Origin: Clostridiales bacterium
GTDB lineage: Bacteria > Bacillota > Clostridia > Christensenellales > Aristaeellaceae
Assembly: GCA_015056205.1 (NCBI GenBank)
Contig: SVGS01000007.1
Span: 1 to 64,000 of the forward strand
DNA: 64,000 bases
Direction of reading: 5' to 3'
The notes beneath the pieces were generated by a model, which saw nothing but the letters and a program-made list of their open reading frames with translations, did not search any database and was not told where the DNA came from. This document shows positions 43,005 through 52,338 of the stretch, one piece after another (position 1 is the first letter of the stretch; each line of letters starts with the position of its first letter). A program made the position numbers and the translations under genes.

Positions 43005-43100
43005 CGGGAAACACAAACATAACGCGAACGCGCATTCGGCGGGAAACACAAACATAACGCAAACGCGCAATCGGCGCGCATTCGGCGGGGAAACACAAAT
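43005..43100. repeat. 35-bp direct repeats upstream of asnS
   Basis: A unit of about 35 bp (GGGAAACACAAACATAACGC followed by RAACGCGCAWTCGGC) occurs at 43005-43040 and 43041-43075, with a partial third copy ending near 43100. They lie in the gap between asnS (minus strand) and the plus-strand glycosyltransferase, upstream of both. Confidence 0.8.
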
Positions 43101-43104
43101 GATG

Positions 43105-43158
43105 GACGATCATTGGGAAATCCCTTATATTGACGATAATTGGTAAAACCCTTATAAT
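43105..43158 (+). promoter_or_regulatory. Tandem 27-bp repeat and promoter of the glycosyltransferase group
   Basis: GACGAT-ATTGG-AAA-CCCTTATA occurs twice with a 27-bp period (43105 and 43132). The second copy carries the promoter: -35 TTGACG (43130-43135), 17-bp spacer, perfect -10 TATAAT (43153-43158). The first copy has a weaker TATATT, so the repeat may be a duplicated promoter or a regulator site. A hairpin, GTGCGCA/TGCGCAC, follows around 43169-43205 in the leader. Confidence 0.65.
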
Positions 43159-43321
43159 ATAGGATAGGGTGCGCATGGATAGCAGGGAGGCACGTCCTGC
43201 GCACGCTTATTTTATCTGTGGATCCCAGAATCATAGGATCACAGAATCGGACAGGAATCAGACAATTCATAATAATCAGATAAGGATGGAAATTCGAAAC
43301 ATGACAGATGAGGGCTTGAAA

Positions 43322-45109
43322 ATGGATCGGAAAGGGACGCGGGTTCTGATCGTTGTTTTTGCGCTGGTTTGTGTGCTCGGCCTTGTGACGAGTGTTTCCA
43401 TGAATCTGGTCAATCGCTCCCTCTGGCTGGATGAGGCGAGCCTGTCCGTTTCTTTCCTGGATCGCTCCCTGGCCAATCTGTGGGATGGCCCCTTCGAGGG
43501 CAATCAGACGGCGCCCCTCGGCTGGCTGTATGTCACGAAGCTGATCACGGTGATTTTCGGCACGTCGGAGTTTGCGCTCCGCCTGGGCTCGGTGCTGTTT
43601 TATCTGCTGACGATTGGGGCCGTCTGGCTGGCCGCGAGGAAAATCTTTGAGGTTCCCCCGGTTCTGGCGGCGGCCGCCGCGGCGCTTTTTGCCAATATCA
43701 CCTATGTCCTGGAATATTCGAATGAGTTTAAGCCGTATATCGCCGAGGGCTTCTTTGTCCTGCTGGTGCTTCTCGCCTTCCATGCGTATCGGAAGGGGAA
43801 AATAAAGGCCTGGCTCCTGGCGCTGATCTGGGCGGTCCTGATCTGGTTTTCGAATCCGGTCTGCTTCCTGGAGGGCGGCTGCCTGCTGGTGGAGGGGATT
43901 CGTCTTCTCCGGGCGAAGAACCGGAAAGGGCTGCTGGCCCTGGTGGGGGTCGGGGCTGCGATCCTGGCCAGTTTTGCCGTGTATTATTTCTTCTGGCTGA
44001 AGCCGGTGGCCACCCGGGACGGAATGCAGAGTTACTGGAATGATTATGCGTTTCCGCTGATCCCGACGTCGAAAACGGCGCTGGTGAATCTGGCGAAGTC
44101 GGTTTACCGGATGTTCCGCGGCTTCGGGCTGGATATGTGGGTCATGCTTCCCCTCACGGTCCTGGCGGCGGTCTATGTCCTGGTGAAGCGGAAGGCCTGG
44201 GGCCTGTATATTCTGGCGGGCTTGTTTGTGGCCCTGGTGGCGTCCTGGCTGCATTTCTTCCCGGTCATGGACAGGCTGTGGCTGTTTCTGATCCCGCTGG
44301 ATATCGTCTTTTGCTTCGGCGCGCTGGCGGATTTCTGCGCCTCGCTCCTGCGGAAAGGGCAGCGCCTGCCCGCGGTCCTGCTCGGTCTGGTTCTGCCGGT
44401 GGTTCTGGTCGTTGCGGCCTGGGGCATTCCCACCTATCTGGGCCATCCGGAGCGGGTTTACCGCCCCGGCGAGGAGGTCAATTCGGAGATCGCCTATGTC
44501 CGGGATCATATTCAGCCCGGGGATCAGGTTTATGTCTTCCGTTCCAGTGTCAATACCTATCAGTATCGCATGGGGAAGGAAAACCGGAGTCTCGGAGGGA
44601 TGCCGGATAATGTGATCCTGGGCGATGTGCATTTTGCTGAGCATGGGGAGTGTGACCGGGAGATCAGCCGCCTGCTGGAGGCGGACCGGCTCTGGATCAT
44701 CAGCTCCCATGTCGCGGAGAACCCGGAAAGGCTCTCCCTCCTGATGGAGGCGCTGCAGCGGAACGGCCATCTGGAGCTTGCGGCTTATCCGTATGAATCC
44801 CCCCTCTGGTATTATTGCCGTAATCGGGAGGAGGGCCATCTGCGCTTCTCCCTCACGGTGGAAGGGTCGGATGCGGGCGCCTGTTCCGTCCGGATCCGGA
44901 ATGAGGGCCCGGCCTGGCTGAATCATGATTATGAAACGGTCCGCCTTCTGGATCGGACGTCCGGTACCCGGGTGGATCTTCCCCGGAAGAAGATCGCCCC
45001 GGGGGAGGAAGTGGTGGTAACGATCAAGGTCGATGCGGCCGCGGCCGATTTTGATCTGGTGAATGATGAGGGATCTGTTGGGGTGAAAGGAGCTTCGGTG
45101 AATGAATAA
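43322..45109 (+). CDS. GT-C type membrane glycosyltransferase (ArnT/PMT-like)
   Basis: The 595-residue protein has a dozen or so hydrophobic segments and an early WLDEASLSVSFLD motif: the Asp-Glu pair in the first outer loop is the catalytic acidic site of GT-C enzymes such as ArnT and PMT. These use polyprenyl-phosphate sugars outside the membrane. The neighbouring GT2 gene (8-bp overlap) could supply the polyprenyl-phosphate donor. I chose the ATG at 43322 with GAGGG seven bases upstream; 43301 is an alternative. The last 130 residues are a soluble domain. Confidence 0.75.
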   Translation: MDRKGTRVLIVVFALVCVLGLVTSVSMNLVNRSLWLDEASLSVSFLDRSLANLWDGPFEGNQTAPLGWLYVTKLITVIFGTSEFALRLGSVLFYLLTIGAVWLAARKIFEVPPVLAAAAAALFANITYVLEYSNEFKPYIAEGFFVLLVLLAFHAYRKGKIKAWLLALIWAVLIWFSNPVCFLEGGCLLVEGIRLLRAKNRKGLLALVGVGAAILASFAVYYFFWLKPVATRDGMQSYWNDYAFPLIPTSKTALVNLAKSVYRMFRGFGLDMWVMLPLTVLAAVYVLVKRKAWGLYILAGLFVALVASWLHFFPVMDRLWLFLIPLDIVFCFGALADFCASLLRKGQRLPAVLLGLVLPVVLVVAAWGIPTYLGHPERVYRPGEEVNSEIAYVRDHIQPGDQVYVFRSSVNTYQYRMGKENRSLGGMPDNVILGDVHFAEHGECDREISRLLEADRLWIISSHVAENPERLSLLMEALQRNGHLELAAYPYESPLWYYCRNREEGHLRFSLTVEGSDAGACSVRIRNEGPAWLNHDYETVRLLDRTSGTRVDLPRKKIAPGEEVVVTIKVDAAAADFDLVNDEGSVGVKGASVNE

Positions 45110-45800
45110 GGATTCTTTTGTGTTGTCTGTGGTGATTCCCTGCTATAATGAAAAAAACAGCATCCATGCGATTATTGATAAGGTGCGCAGCGCCCCGGTG
45201 AAGAATATGGAGATCATCGTCGTGGATGATAAGAGTACGGACGGTACGTCGGAAATCCTGGACCGGGATATCGCGCCGCTGGTCAGCAAAGTGATTCATC
45301 ATCAGGTGAATCAGGGCAAGGGCGGTGCCCTCCGCACGGGCTTTCAGCATGCCACCGGGGATGTGGTCATTATTCAGGATGCGGATCTGGAGTATGATCC
45401 GAATGAGTATCCCCGGGTGGTGCTGCCCGTCGTCTCCGGTGAGTGCGATGTCTGTTATGGTTCCCGCTTCCTGAATCAGGCGGCGAAGGGATATAAGGCG
45501 AATCAGCTGGCCAATAAGGCGCTGACGAAGCTGTCCAATGGCTTTACCCATCTGCGCCTCACGGATATGGAAACCTGCTATAAGTGCTTCCGCCGGGATA
45601 TTATTCAGTCTGTGGATATTCAGGAAAAGCGCTTCGGCTTCGAGCCGGAGATTACGGCGAAAATTGCGCGTATGCCGGGGGTCCGGGTGAAGGAAGTGCC
45701 GATTTCCTATTATCCCCGCACGAATGAGGAGGGGAAAAAGATCGGCTATAAGGATGGGGTTCGGGCGATTGTCTGTATCTGGAAATATCGCAAGGGCTGA
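45102..45800 (+). CDS. GT2 glycosyltransferase, DPM1-like (polyprenyl-phosphate sugar synthase)
   Basis: The 232-residue protein has the full GT2 core without membrane helices: VVIPCYNEKNSI, EIIVVDDKSTDGT, VVIIQDADLEYDPNEY (metal-binding DxD). Its size and sequence resemble dolichol/polyprenyl-phosphate mannose synthases. It probably transfers a sugar from a nucleotide sugar to a polyprenyl phosphate, for use by the GT-C enzyme whose gene overlaps it by eight bases. A GDP-mannose maker (manC) is encoded nearby. Confidence 0.82.
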   Translation: MNKDSFVLSVVIPCYNEKNSIHAIIDKVRSAPVKNMEIIVVDDKSTDGTSEILDRDIAPLVSKVIHHQVNQGKGGALRTGFQHATGDVVIIQDADLEYDPNEYPRVVLPVVSGECDVCYGSRFLNQAAKGYKANQLANKALTKLSNGFTHLRLTDMETCYKCFRRDIIQSVDIQEKRFGFEPEITAKIARMPGVRVKEVPISYYPRTNEEGKKIGYKDGVRAIVCIWKYRKG

Positions 45801-45821
45801 CACAGAGGGAGGCGCGTTGCC

Positions 45822-47753
45822 ATGAATGACCGGAAACCCATTGAGCTTTTTGTCCCGGGGCGTCTCTGCCTCTTTGGCGAGCATTCGGACTGGGCCGGTA
45901 TGTACCGTACGGTGAATTCGTCGATTGAAAAAGGCCGTGCCATTGTCTGCGGCACGGAGCAGGGGATTTATGCCCGGGCGGAGCGTGCGGACCGGTTTAT
46001 CATGTGCGGCGAGGAAGAAATTTCGGAGGATGAACACTGGGAGTGTGAAATGGATTCCGCCCGTCTGCTGGAAACGGCGCAGCAGGGCGGCTATTTTTCC
46101 TATGTGGCGGGTGTCGCGTCTTATATTAATGATAATTACAGCGTCGGCGGGGTGAAGATTACGCTCCTTCGCCGGGATCTGCCGCTGAAGAGCGGCCTTT
46201 CCTCCTCGGCGGCGATCTGTGTGCTCGTGGCCCGGGCCTTTAATCAGCTCTATCATCTGCGGATGAATATTAAGGGCGAAATGCAGGCGGCCTTCCGGGG
46301 GGAGCAGCGTACGCCTTCCCGCTGCGGGCGGCTGGATCAGGCCTGTGCCTATGGCGTCAAGCCGGTCCTCATGGAGTTCGATGGAATGGAAATCGATTCC
46401 CATGAGCTCCGGGTGGGAACCACCTTTCATTGGGTGATCGCGAATCTGATGGCCTCCAAGGATACCATTCGGATCCTGGGGGATCTGAATAAGGCCTTTC
46501 CCTTTGCGGAAAATGAAGCGGAGCGCCGGGTGCAGGAAGCCTTCGGCGCGGATAACCAGGCCATTGTCCGCCGGGCGGAAATCTGCCTGCGGGAAGGGGA
46601 TCCGGAAGGCCTGGGCCGCCTGATGGATGAGGCGCAGCGGAATTTTGACCGTAAGGTGATGCCCGCCTGCGAGGAGCTGAAGGCGCCGGTCCTGCATTCC
46701 GTCCTTTCGGATCCGGCCATCCGGCCCTGGATCTGGGGCGCGAAGGGCATTGGCTCCCAGGGGGATGGTTCGGTCCAGTTTCTGGCCCGGAGCGCCGGTG
46801 ATGCCGCCGCGCTTCAGGCGTATCTCCTGAATCAGAGGGGCATGCCCTCCTTTACGCTGACCGTGAAGCCGGGCCAGACGGTGAGAAAGGCGGTCATTCC
46901 CCTGGCCGGTTTCGGTACCCGGGTCTTTCCGGCGACCAAATGTGTGCGAAAATGCTTTATGCCCCTCCTGGATACGGATGGCATCCTGAAGCCCGCCCTG
47001 ATGATCATGATGGAGCGCCTGCTGGAGGCGGGCATTCAGGATATCGCCCTGATTATCGGGGAGGATGAGCAGCCGGAGTTTGATCGTTTCTTCCAGCCGC
47101 TTCCCGAGGCGCATCGGGAAAAGCTCCCCCCGGATAAGCTGAAGTGTGAGGAAAAGATCCTCGAGCTCCGTCGTCATGTAACGTATATTTATCAGTCGGA
47201 GCGCCGGGGCTTTGGCCACGCGGTGTGGCTGGCCCGCCGGTTTTCGGAGGGCGATCCGGTGCTGCTCCTCCTGGGCGATTTTGTTTATCGGTCCAATACC
47301 GGCGTCAGCTGCTGCCGCCAGGTCATTGATGCGTATAAGGAGTGCGGCCGTCCCCTCGTCAGCATCGCGGAAATTCCCCTGGACCAGGTCGTGCATTATG
47401 GCATTCTCCATGGCGTCTGGGATGAGAATGAAACCATGATGAAGGCGGACGTGATGGTGGAAAAGCCGACCGATGATTATGCCCGGGAATATCTGGGGGT
47501 GGAAAATGCCCGGGGCGAGCGCAAGTATTATGCCACCTTCGGCCAGTATGTGCTCACGCCGGAGGTTTTCGAGGAGCTGGAAAAGGAAATCCGTTCCGGT
47601 AAGCCGGCCCATGGCGGAGAATTCGGGCTCACGGAAGCGCTCCAGAAGGTCTGCGAGCAGCAGGGCTTAATTGGATTCGCCCCGGATGGCCGTTCCTTTG
47701 ATATCGGTCTTCCGGAGGCGTATCGGACAACGATGTGGGAATATTGTAAGTAG
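45822..47753 (+). CDS. Fusion of GHMP-type sugar kinase and GalU-like nucleotidyltransferase
   Basis: The N-terminal half (about 1-345) is a GHMP kinase: VPGRLCLFGEHSDWAG, the ATP loop LKSGLSSSAAI, and a third motif GIGSQGDGSVQFL. The C-terminal half (353-643) resembles UTP-glucose-1-phosphate uridylyltransferase: PLAGFGTRVFPATK, RRGFGHAV, LLLGDF, VEKP and FDIGLPEAY. One polypeptide may thus turn a free sugar into the sugar-1-phosphate and then into an NDP-sugar, like the FKP fucose salvage enzyme but with the domains reversed and a GalU-type partner. The sugar is unknown; galactose would feed the Glf enzyme encoded at 62 kb. The gene starts 21 bp after the GT2 gene. Confidence 0.8.
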   Translation: MNDRKPIELFVPGRLCLFGEHSDWAGMYRTVNSSIEKGRAIVCGTEQGIYARAERADRFIMCGEEEISEDEHWECEMDSARLLETAQQGGYFSYVAGVASYINDNYSVGGVKITLLRRDLPLKSGLSSSAAICVLVARAFNQLYHLRMNIKGEMQAAFRGEQRTPSRCGRLDQACAYGVKPVLMEFDGMEIDSHELRVGTTFHWVIANLMASKDTIRILGDLNKAFPFAENEAERRVQEAFGADNQAIVRRAEICLREGDPEGLGRLMDEAQRNFDRKVMPACEELKAPVLHSVLSDPAIRPWIWGAKGIGSQGDGSVQFLARSAGDAAALQAYLLNQRGMPSFTLTVKPGQTVRKAVIPLAGFGTRVFPATKCVRKCFMPLLDTDGILKPALMIMMERLLEAGIQDIALIIGEDEQPEFDRFFQPLPEAHREKLPPDKLKCEEKILELRRHVTYIYQSERRGFGHAVWLARRFSEGDPVLLLLGDFVYRSNTGVSCCRQVIDAYKECGRPLVSIAEIPLDQVVHYGILHGVWDENETMMKADVMVEKPTDDYAREYLGVENARGERKYYATFGQYVLTPEVFEELEKEIRSGKPAHGGEFGLTEALQKVCEQQGLIGFAPDGRSFDIGLPEAYRTTMWEYCK

Positions 47754-47774
47754 AAAATATTCTTGTATGGCAGA

Positions 47775-48815
47775 TCAGGGCCGCGCCGCGGCCTTTTCCG
47801 CCTTTGCCAGCTGCAGGTCGTGCTCCGCCATGATCCGGCAGAGCTCCTCGCAGCTGGTTTTCAGGGGATTCCACCCCAGCTGGGTCTGGGCCTTGGTGGG
47901 GTCCCCCAGCAGGTTAACCACGTCCGTCGGCCGGTACCATTTGGGGTTGACGCATACCACCATTTTGCCGGTCTTTTTGTCGTATCCCTTTTCGTCGGCT
48001 CCCTCGCCCCGCCATTCGATGTCGATCCCGTCATGGGCGAAGGCCAGGGTCGTGAATTCGCGTACGCTGTGCTGCACCCCGGTGGCGATCACGAAGTCAT
48101 CCGGCTCCTCCTGCTGCAGGATCAGCCACATGCATTCGACGTAGTCCTTCGCGTATCCCCAGTCCCGCAGGCTGTCCAGGTTCCCCAGCTCCAGGTGGTC
48201 CTGCAGCCCCATGGCGATGCGCCCTGCCGCTCGGGTGATTTTCCGGGTCACGAAGGTTTCGCCTCGCCGCTCGGATTCGTGGTTGAACAGGATCCCATTG
48301 CAGGCGAACTGCCCGTAGGCTTCCCGGTATTGCTTCACGATCCAGAATCCGTATTGCTTCGCCACCGCGTAGGGGGAGTAGGGGTGAAAGGGCGTGTTCT
48401 CGTTCTGTGGCACTTCCTCCACCTTGCCGTATAGCTCGGAGGTGGAAGCCTGATAAATCCGGCAGCTCCGGTCCAGCCCGGCGTTGTGCACCGCCTCCAG
48501 CAGCCGCAGCACCCCCAGGGCGTCGACGTCCCCGGTGTATTCCGCCGCGTCGAAGGATACGTGCACGTGGCTCTGCGCGGCCAGGTTGTAGATCTCGTCC
48601 GGCCGTACGCTCAGCACGATTTTGGCGATGCTGGAGCTGTCGCTCAGATCCCCCTCGTGCAGGTGCAGCTTTTCCAGGATCGGCTGGATGCGCTGGGTGT
48701 TCGGCAGGGAGCTGCGGCGGATGATGCCGTGCACCTCGTATCCCTTCTCCAGCAGGAATTCGGCCAGAAAGGATCCGTCCTGTCCCGTAATGCCGGTGAT
48801 CAGTGCTTTCTTCAT
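47775..48815 (-). CDS. gmd: GDP-mannose 4,6-dehydratase
   Basis: Gmd makes GDP-4-keto-6-deoxymannose, the precursor of GDP-fucose, GDP-rhamnose and GDP-perosamine. The 346-residue SDR enzyme has the NAD(P) motif [21 protein letters not shown] with IIRRSS, catalytic [20 protein letters not shown] (Ser/Thr) with YAVAKQ (Tyr-x3-Lys). These and [14 protein letters not shown] are Gmd signatures. It is the last gene of the minus-strand group and follows manC by 16 bp. Confidence 0.95.
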   Translation of the reverse strand: MKKALITGITGQDGSFLAEFLLEKGYEVHGIIRRSSLPNTQRIQPILEKLHLHEGDLSDSSSIAKIVLSVRPDEIYNLAAQSHVHVSFDAAEYTGDVDALGVLRLLEAVHNAGLDRSCRIYQASTSELYGKVEEVPQNENTPFHPYSPYAVAKQYGFWIVKQYREAYGQFACNGILFNHESERRGETFVTRKITRAAGRIAMGLQDHLELGNLDSLRDWGYAKDYVECMWLILQQEEPDDFVIATGVQHSVREFTTLAFAHDGIDIEWRGEGADEKGYDKKTGKMVVCVNPKWYRPTDVVNLLGDPTKAQTQLGWNPLKTSCEELCRIMAEHDLQLAKAEKAAARP

Positions 48816-48831
48816 GCCCTTCTCCTTTGTT

Positions 48832-49908
48832 TTACAGTAGCTCGGTCCGGTTCACCGCCCGCAGGATTTCCACCACGCGCTTGATGTCCCCCGCGCTTTC
48901 CTTGGAGCATACCAGCAGCGCGTCCGGTGTGTCCACGATGATGATGTCCTCCAGGCCGACCATGGCGATGGTCTTCCTGTCCCCCTGAACGATGCACCGG
49001 GTGGAGTTCACGGTCACCACGTCGCCCTTGATCACGTTGCCCATGTCGTTGGTGGGGTTGATGCGCCCCACCGCCAGCCAGGATCCCACGTCGTCCCATC
49101 CGAAGGACGCGGGCAGCACGTATACGTTTTTGCTCCGCTCCATGATCCCGTAGTCCACGGAGATGGATTTCATCCGGATGAACCGGCTTTCGAGAATTTC
49201 CTGCTCCGCCGGGGTGCCGATGGCTGCCTCGATGGCCACCAGTTCCTCGTAGTTTTCCGGCAGGTATTCCTGCATCTCCCGCAGAATGGCGGAGGTTTTC
49301 CATATGAACATTCCGCTGTTCCATAGGTATTCCCCGCCGGCCAGGTACCGCTTGGCGGTCTCCAGATCCGGCTTTTCCGCGAAGTGCTTCACCCGGAAGG
49401 CGCCGTGCCCGCCGGGCAGGCTCTCCGTGTCGAACTGGATGTATCCGTATCCGGTGTTGGGGGAGGAGGGCGGAATCCCCAGGGTCACCAGGGCGTCCGT
49501 TTCCTCGGCCGCGGCGATGGCGTTCCGCAGCACGCTGTGGTACAGCAGGGGCTGCAGCACGATGTGGTCCGAGGGCAGCACCACCATCATGGCGTCCCCG
49601 TATTTTTTCCGCATGGCCACCGCGCCCCATCCGATGCAGGGGGCGGTGTTCTTCGCCTCCGGTTCGCAGAGGATGTTCTCCTCCGGAATCTGGGGCAGCT
49701 GTTTGCGTACCAGCTCCCGGTAGTCCCGGTTGGTGGCGATGAATATGTCCTCCGGGTTCACCATGGGCAGAATCCGGTCCACGGTGCTCTGGATCATGGT
49801 CCGGTCGGAGTTGGTCAGCGTCAGAAACTGCTTCGGAAACCGCTTCCGGCTTTTCGGCCAGAATCGCTCGCCCCGTCCCCCGGCCATGATTAGCGCGGCT
49901 GTCTTCAT
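48832..49908 (-). CDS. manC: Mannose-1-phosphate guanylyltransferase
   Basis: The 358-residue enzyme makes GDP-mannose from mannose 1-phosphate and GTP. The nucleotide-binding motif [20 protein letters not shown] and later [15 protein letters not shown] and NSGMFIWK are typical ManC signatures. It lacks the C-terminal isomerase domain found in bifunctional ManC/RfbM proteins. ATG 49908 overlaps the stop of the glycosyltransferase gene upstream by four bases (ATGA), so they are translationally coupled. With gmd next, it begins the GDP-deoxysugar route. Confidence 0.93.
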   Translation of the reverse strand: MKTAALIMAGGRGERFWPKSRKRFPKQFLTLTNSDRTMIQSTVDRILPMVNPEDIFIATNRDYRELVRKQLPQIPEENILCEPEAKNTAPCIGWGAVAMRKKYGDAMMVVLPSDHIVLQPLLYHSVLRNAIAAAEETDALVTLGIPPSSPNTGYGYIQFDTESLPGGHGAFRVKHFAEKPDLETAKRYLAGGEYLWNSGMFIWKTSAILREMQEYLPENYEELVAIEAAIGTPAEQEILESRFIRMKSISVDYGIMERSKNVYVLPASFGWDDVGSWLAVGRINPTNDMGNVIKGDVVTVNSTRCIVQGDRKTIAMVGLEDIIIVDTPDALLVCSKESAGDIKRVVEILRAVNRTELL

Positions 49909-50636
49909 GCCTGTCCGCCCTTTCTGCTCTTTCCTTCGTATCGGATCCGCATCCAGGTCAGCCGGAAAAGGCTCTTGATGTATCCGATGATGAAGGGAAT
50001 CGTCCGCCTTTTGGATTCGCCGTACCGCCGCAGCTCGAAGGTGATGGGAACCTCGCCGATCTTCAGATCCGGCTTGTTCAGCCGCAGCTTCAGCAGCACC
50101 TCCTGCAGCACGTCGTAGTTCTTGTTCTCCAGCTCCACCCGCTTCAGCTGCTGCGTGTTGTACAGCCGGAAGTCGGTGGAAATGTCGTGGGCCTGAATCC
50201 CCAGGGCGATCCGGAACACGGTGTTCAGGATCTTGCTCATCACGATGTGGCTCTTCAGGTCGTGGTTCTTTCCCCCGGGCACGTATCGCGATCCGATCAC
50301 GATGTCGCAGTTCTCGCCCGTGTATTTCTGATAGATGGCGGGAATGTATTCCGGCCGGTGGGATCCGTCCCCGTCCAGCAGCATGGTCAGATCCCGGTGG
50401 GATTCGGCGATCGCGGTCTTGAAGGCGTCCGCGAATCCCGTCCCCCGTTGGTTGACGTATCGGGCGTTCAGCTTCCGGCATACCTCTTCCGTGTTGTCCA
50501 GCGGTTCCTTCGTGTCGATCACGACGATCTCGTAGTCCGCGCCGATTTTGCCCATCTGCTCATGGATTTCCGGCAGCAGCACCGCCAGGTTTTCCGCCTC
50601 TTTGTAGGCCAGCAGGGATACCGTTACGCTTTTCAT
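49905..50636 (-). CDS. GT2 glycosyltransferase
   Basis: The 243-residue protein has a GT2 core (SVTVSLLAYKEAENLAVLLPE, EIVVIDTKEPLDN, LTMLLDGDGSHRPEY) with no clear membrane helix, like polyprenyl-phosphate glycosyltransferases. It follows the perosamine-synthase-like gene by 17 bp, so it may transfer perosamine or a related sugar. I chose the ATG at 50636; the frame is open further upstream, into the previous gene, but has no ribosome site there. Confidence 0.8.
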   Translation of the reverse strand: MKSVTVSLLAYKEAENLAVLLPEIHEQMGKIGADYEIVVIDTKEPLDNTEEVCRKLNARYVNQRGTGFADAFKTAIAESHRDLTMLLDGDGSHRPEYIPAIYQKYTGENCDIVIGSRYVPGGKNHDLKSHIVMSKILNTVFRIALGIQAHDISTDFRLYNTQQLKRVELENKNYDVLQEVLLKLRLNKPDLKIGEVPITFELRRYGESKRRTIPFIIGYIKSLFRLTWMRIRYEGKSRKGGQA

Positions 50637-50653
50637 GTCTCTTTGTCCGCCTC

Positions 50654-51775
50654 TCAAAACAGCTTCCGCAGTTCCTCCGCCACGTATGCCTGCTGCTCCC
50701 GGGTCAGGCCCAGTCCGCTGGGAATGTAGAATCCGTGGGTGCTGATGTAGTTCGCGTTGGGATACAGGCTGTCCTCCAGGCTCTCCTTCGGGCAGCATCC
50801 CTCCTTCAGCAGGGCGGGCTGTTTATGCATGGGGTAGAAGAAGTGCCGGGTCCCGATCCCCTTCTCCCCCAGTTTTTTCATGATCTCGTCCGCGTTCCGG
50901 TCGGGATCCTTCAGCACGATCCCGAATACCCAGTAGATGTTCTCCGCGTATTCCGTCCGCGGAAGGGGCAGCTGAATCCCGTCGATCCCCTGCAGCGCTT
51001 CCTGGTAGTAGGCGCCGATCTCCCGCTTCCGCTTCACGGTGGTCCCGATCTGCTCCAGCTGGGCCAGCCCCACGGCGGCCTGCATGTTGGTCATGCGAAA
51101 GTTGCTGCCGAATTCGGAGTGAATGTAGCGCCGCTCCGGGTCGAAGAAAAGGTTCCGGGCGCCCCGGGCCCGGTCGCGGACGGCCTCGTCGCTGGTCATG
51201 ATCATGCCGCCTTCCCCGCTGGTGATGTGCTTGTTGGGAAAGAAGCTGAAAATGCTCGCGTCGCCCATCCCGCCGCAGGGCTCCCCGCGGTAGGTCAGCC
51301 CATGGGCTTCCGCCGCGTCCTCGATGATTTTCAGGTTGTGCTTCCGGGCCAGCTCCCGGATGGGGTCCATGTCCGTCGGCAGGCCGTAGATGTGAACCAC
51401 CATGATCGCCCGGGTCTTGTCGGTGATCTTTGCCTCGACCTGGCTCACGTCCATGTTCCATGTGTCCGCCGTGCAGTCGACCGGCACGGGAATCAGCCCG
51501 GCCTTGACGATGGCCTGAACGCAGCTGATGATGGTGAAGTCGGGCAGGATCACCTCTCCGCCCTTTTCCAGGTTCAGGGCCAGCACGGCCGCCTCCAGGG
51601 CGGCGGTCCCGTTGCATACGGCGATGCCGTATTTCTGCCCCGTCAGCTCCGCCATGCCCTGCTCAAATTTCTCGATATAGGCCCCGGCGGAGGAGATCCA
51701 TCCGGTGTCGATGCAGTCCATCAGGTATTTCTTCTCGTTCCCCTGAAATACGGGGGTATTGACTGGTACGTTCAT
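50654..51775 (-). CDS. DegT/DnrJ/EryC1 aminotransferase, probable GDP-perosamine synthase
   Basis: The 373-residue PLP enzyme has the family signature FSFFPNKHITSGEGGM (PLP-binding Lys) and the EDAAEAHGLTYRG segment. The opening VNTPVFQGNEKKYLMDCIDTGWISSAG and the IISC/WNMDV stretch closely resemble known perosamine synthases. With manC and gmd nearby, it should aminate GDP-4-keto-6-deoxymannose to GDP-perosamine. Substrate assignment is by motif and context; other keto-sugar aminotransferases are possible. Confidence 0.82.
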   Translation of the reverse strand: MNVPVNTPVFQGNEKKYLMDCIDTGWISSAGAYIEKFEQGMAELTGQKYGIAVCNGTAALEAAVLALNLEKGGEVILPDFTIISCVQAIVKAGLIPVPVDCTADTWNMDVSQVEAKITDKTRAIMVVHIYGLPTDMDPIRELARKHNLKIIEDAAEAHGLTYRGEPCGGMGDASIFSFFPNKHITSGEGGMIMTSDEAVRDRARGARNLFFDPERRYIHSEFGSNFRMTNMQAAVGLAQLEQIGTTVKRKREIGAYYQEALQGIDGIQLPLPRTEYAENIYWVFGIVLKDPDRNADEIMKKLGEKGIGTRHFFYPMHKQPALLKEGCCPKESLEDSLYPNANYISTHGFYIPSGLGLTREQQAYVAEELRKLF

Positions 51776-51792
51776 GTGTTTTCTTCCCTTCT

Positions 51793-52188
51793 TTAAAACC
51801 GGGTCTTGTCCGCGGGGCCGGGATAGGGCCCCTGCTTGATCTCGACCATCTCCGTGTCCTCGATCATTTTGAATCCGTGCCCGCCGGAAAACAGCGTCAC
51901 GATATCCCCGGCCTTCATCCGGAAGCTGTGGATAATCTCCCGGTTTTCGTATAGGTCGACCTGCATGATGCCCTTGCGCATCACCAGCGTCTCGCAGGTA
52001 TAGTCGATCGTCCGCGGGTTGGGGTTGTGGTAGTGGCGCTGAATCTCGTGCCCCGCCGGGTGCCCCATAAAGGCGACCTGCTGCGGGTCTTCGTCCCGGG
52101 TGAAAAACTCGATCCCCGTTACGGAGTGCTCCGCGGGGATGACCAGGGCCATCACGTTGCCCTTGCTGTCGCGGTAGGTGTTCGTCAT
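51793..52188 (-). CDS. Cupin-fold protein
   Basis: The 131-residue protein has a cupin signature: HRHYHNPNPRTIDYT-like His pair (EIQRHYHNPN) and the second motif MKAGDIVTLFSGGHGFKM. It may be a sugar-binding or sugar-modifying protein, since similar small cupins occur in nucleotide-sugar operons. It is the first gene of the group cupin, aminotransferase, GT2, manC, gmd. AAAGGAG lies eight bases before the ATG. The function is not established. Confidence 0.65.
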   Translation of the reverse strand: MTNTYRDSKGNVMALVIPAEHSVTGIEFFTRDEDPQQVAFMGHPAGHEIQRHYHNPNPRTIDYTCETLVMRKGIMQVDLYENREIIHSFRMKAGDIVTLFSGGHGFKMIEDTEMVEIKQGPYPGPADKTRF

Positions 52189-52306
52189 ATCCGGACTCCT
52201 TTTCGGATCAGTGTTCTTTCGCGCGGCCGTCTGCCGCCCGCGGGCCGGTCCTGTCTCGTGGAATCATATCCTGCAAACGGATTGTGCCTGAAACCGCCCA
52301 ATCCTT

Positions 52307-52336
52307 AGCATATCACAAAGTATAGGAAAAATACAA
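52307..52336 (-). promoter_or_regulatory. Promoter of the GDP-sugar operon
   Basis: On the minus strand: -35 TTGTAT (52331-52336), 18-bp spacer, -10 TATGCT (52307-52312). It lies in the 150-bp gap between the fusion gene and the cupin gene. Confidence 0.55.
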
Positions 52337-52338
52337 CC

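Noticed and set aside
43005-43100. 35-bp direct repeats considered as a CRISPR array.
   Set aside because: The copies are directly adjacent without spacers and fewer than three are complete.
45024-47612. Long open frame opposite the GT2 and kinase-fusion genes.
   Set aside because: Spans two real genes on the other strand and has no start signal or motif.
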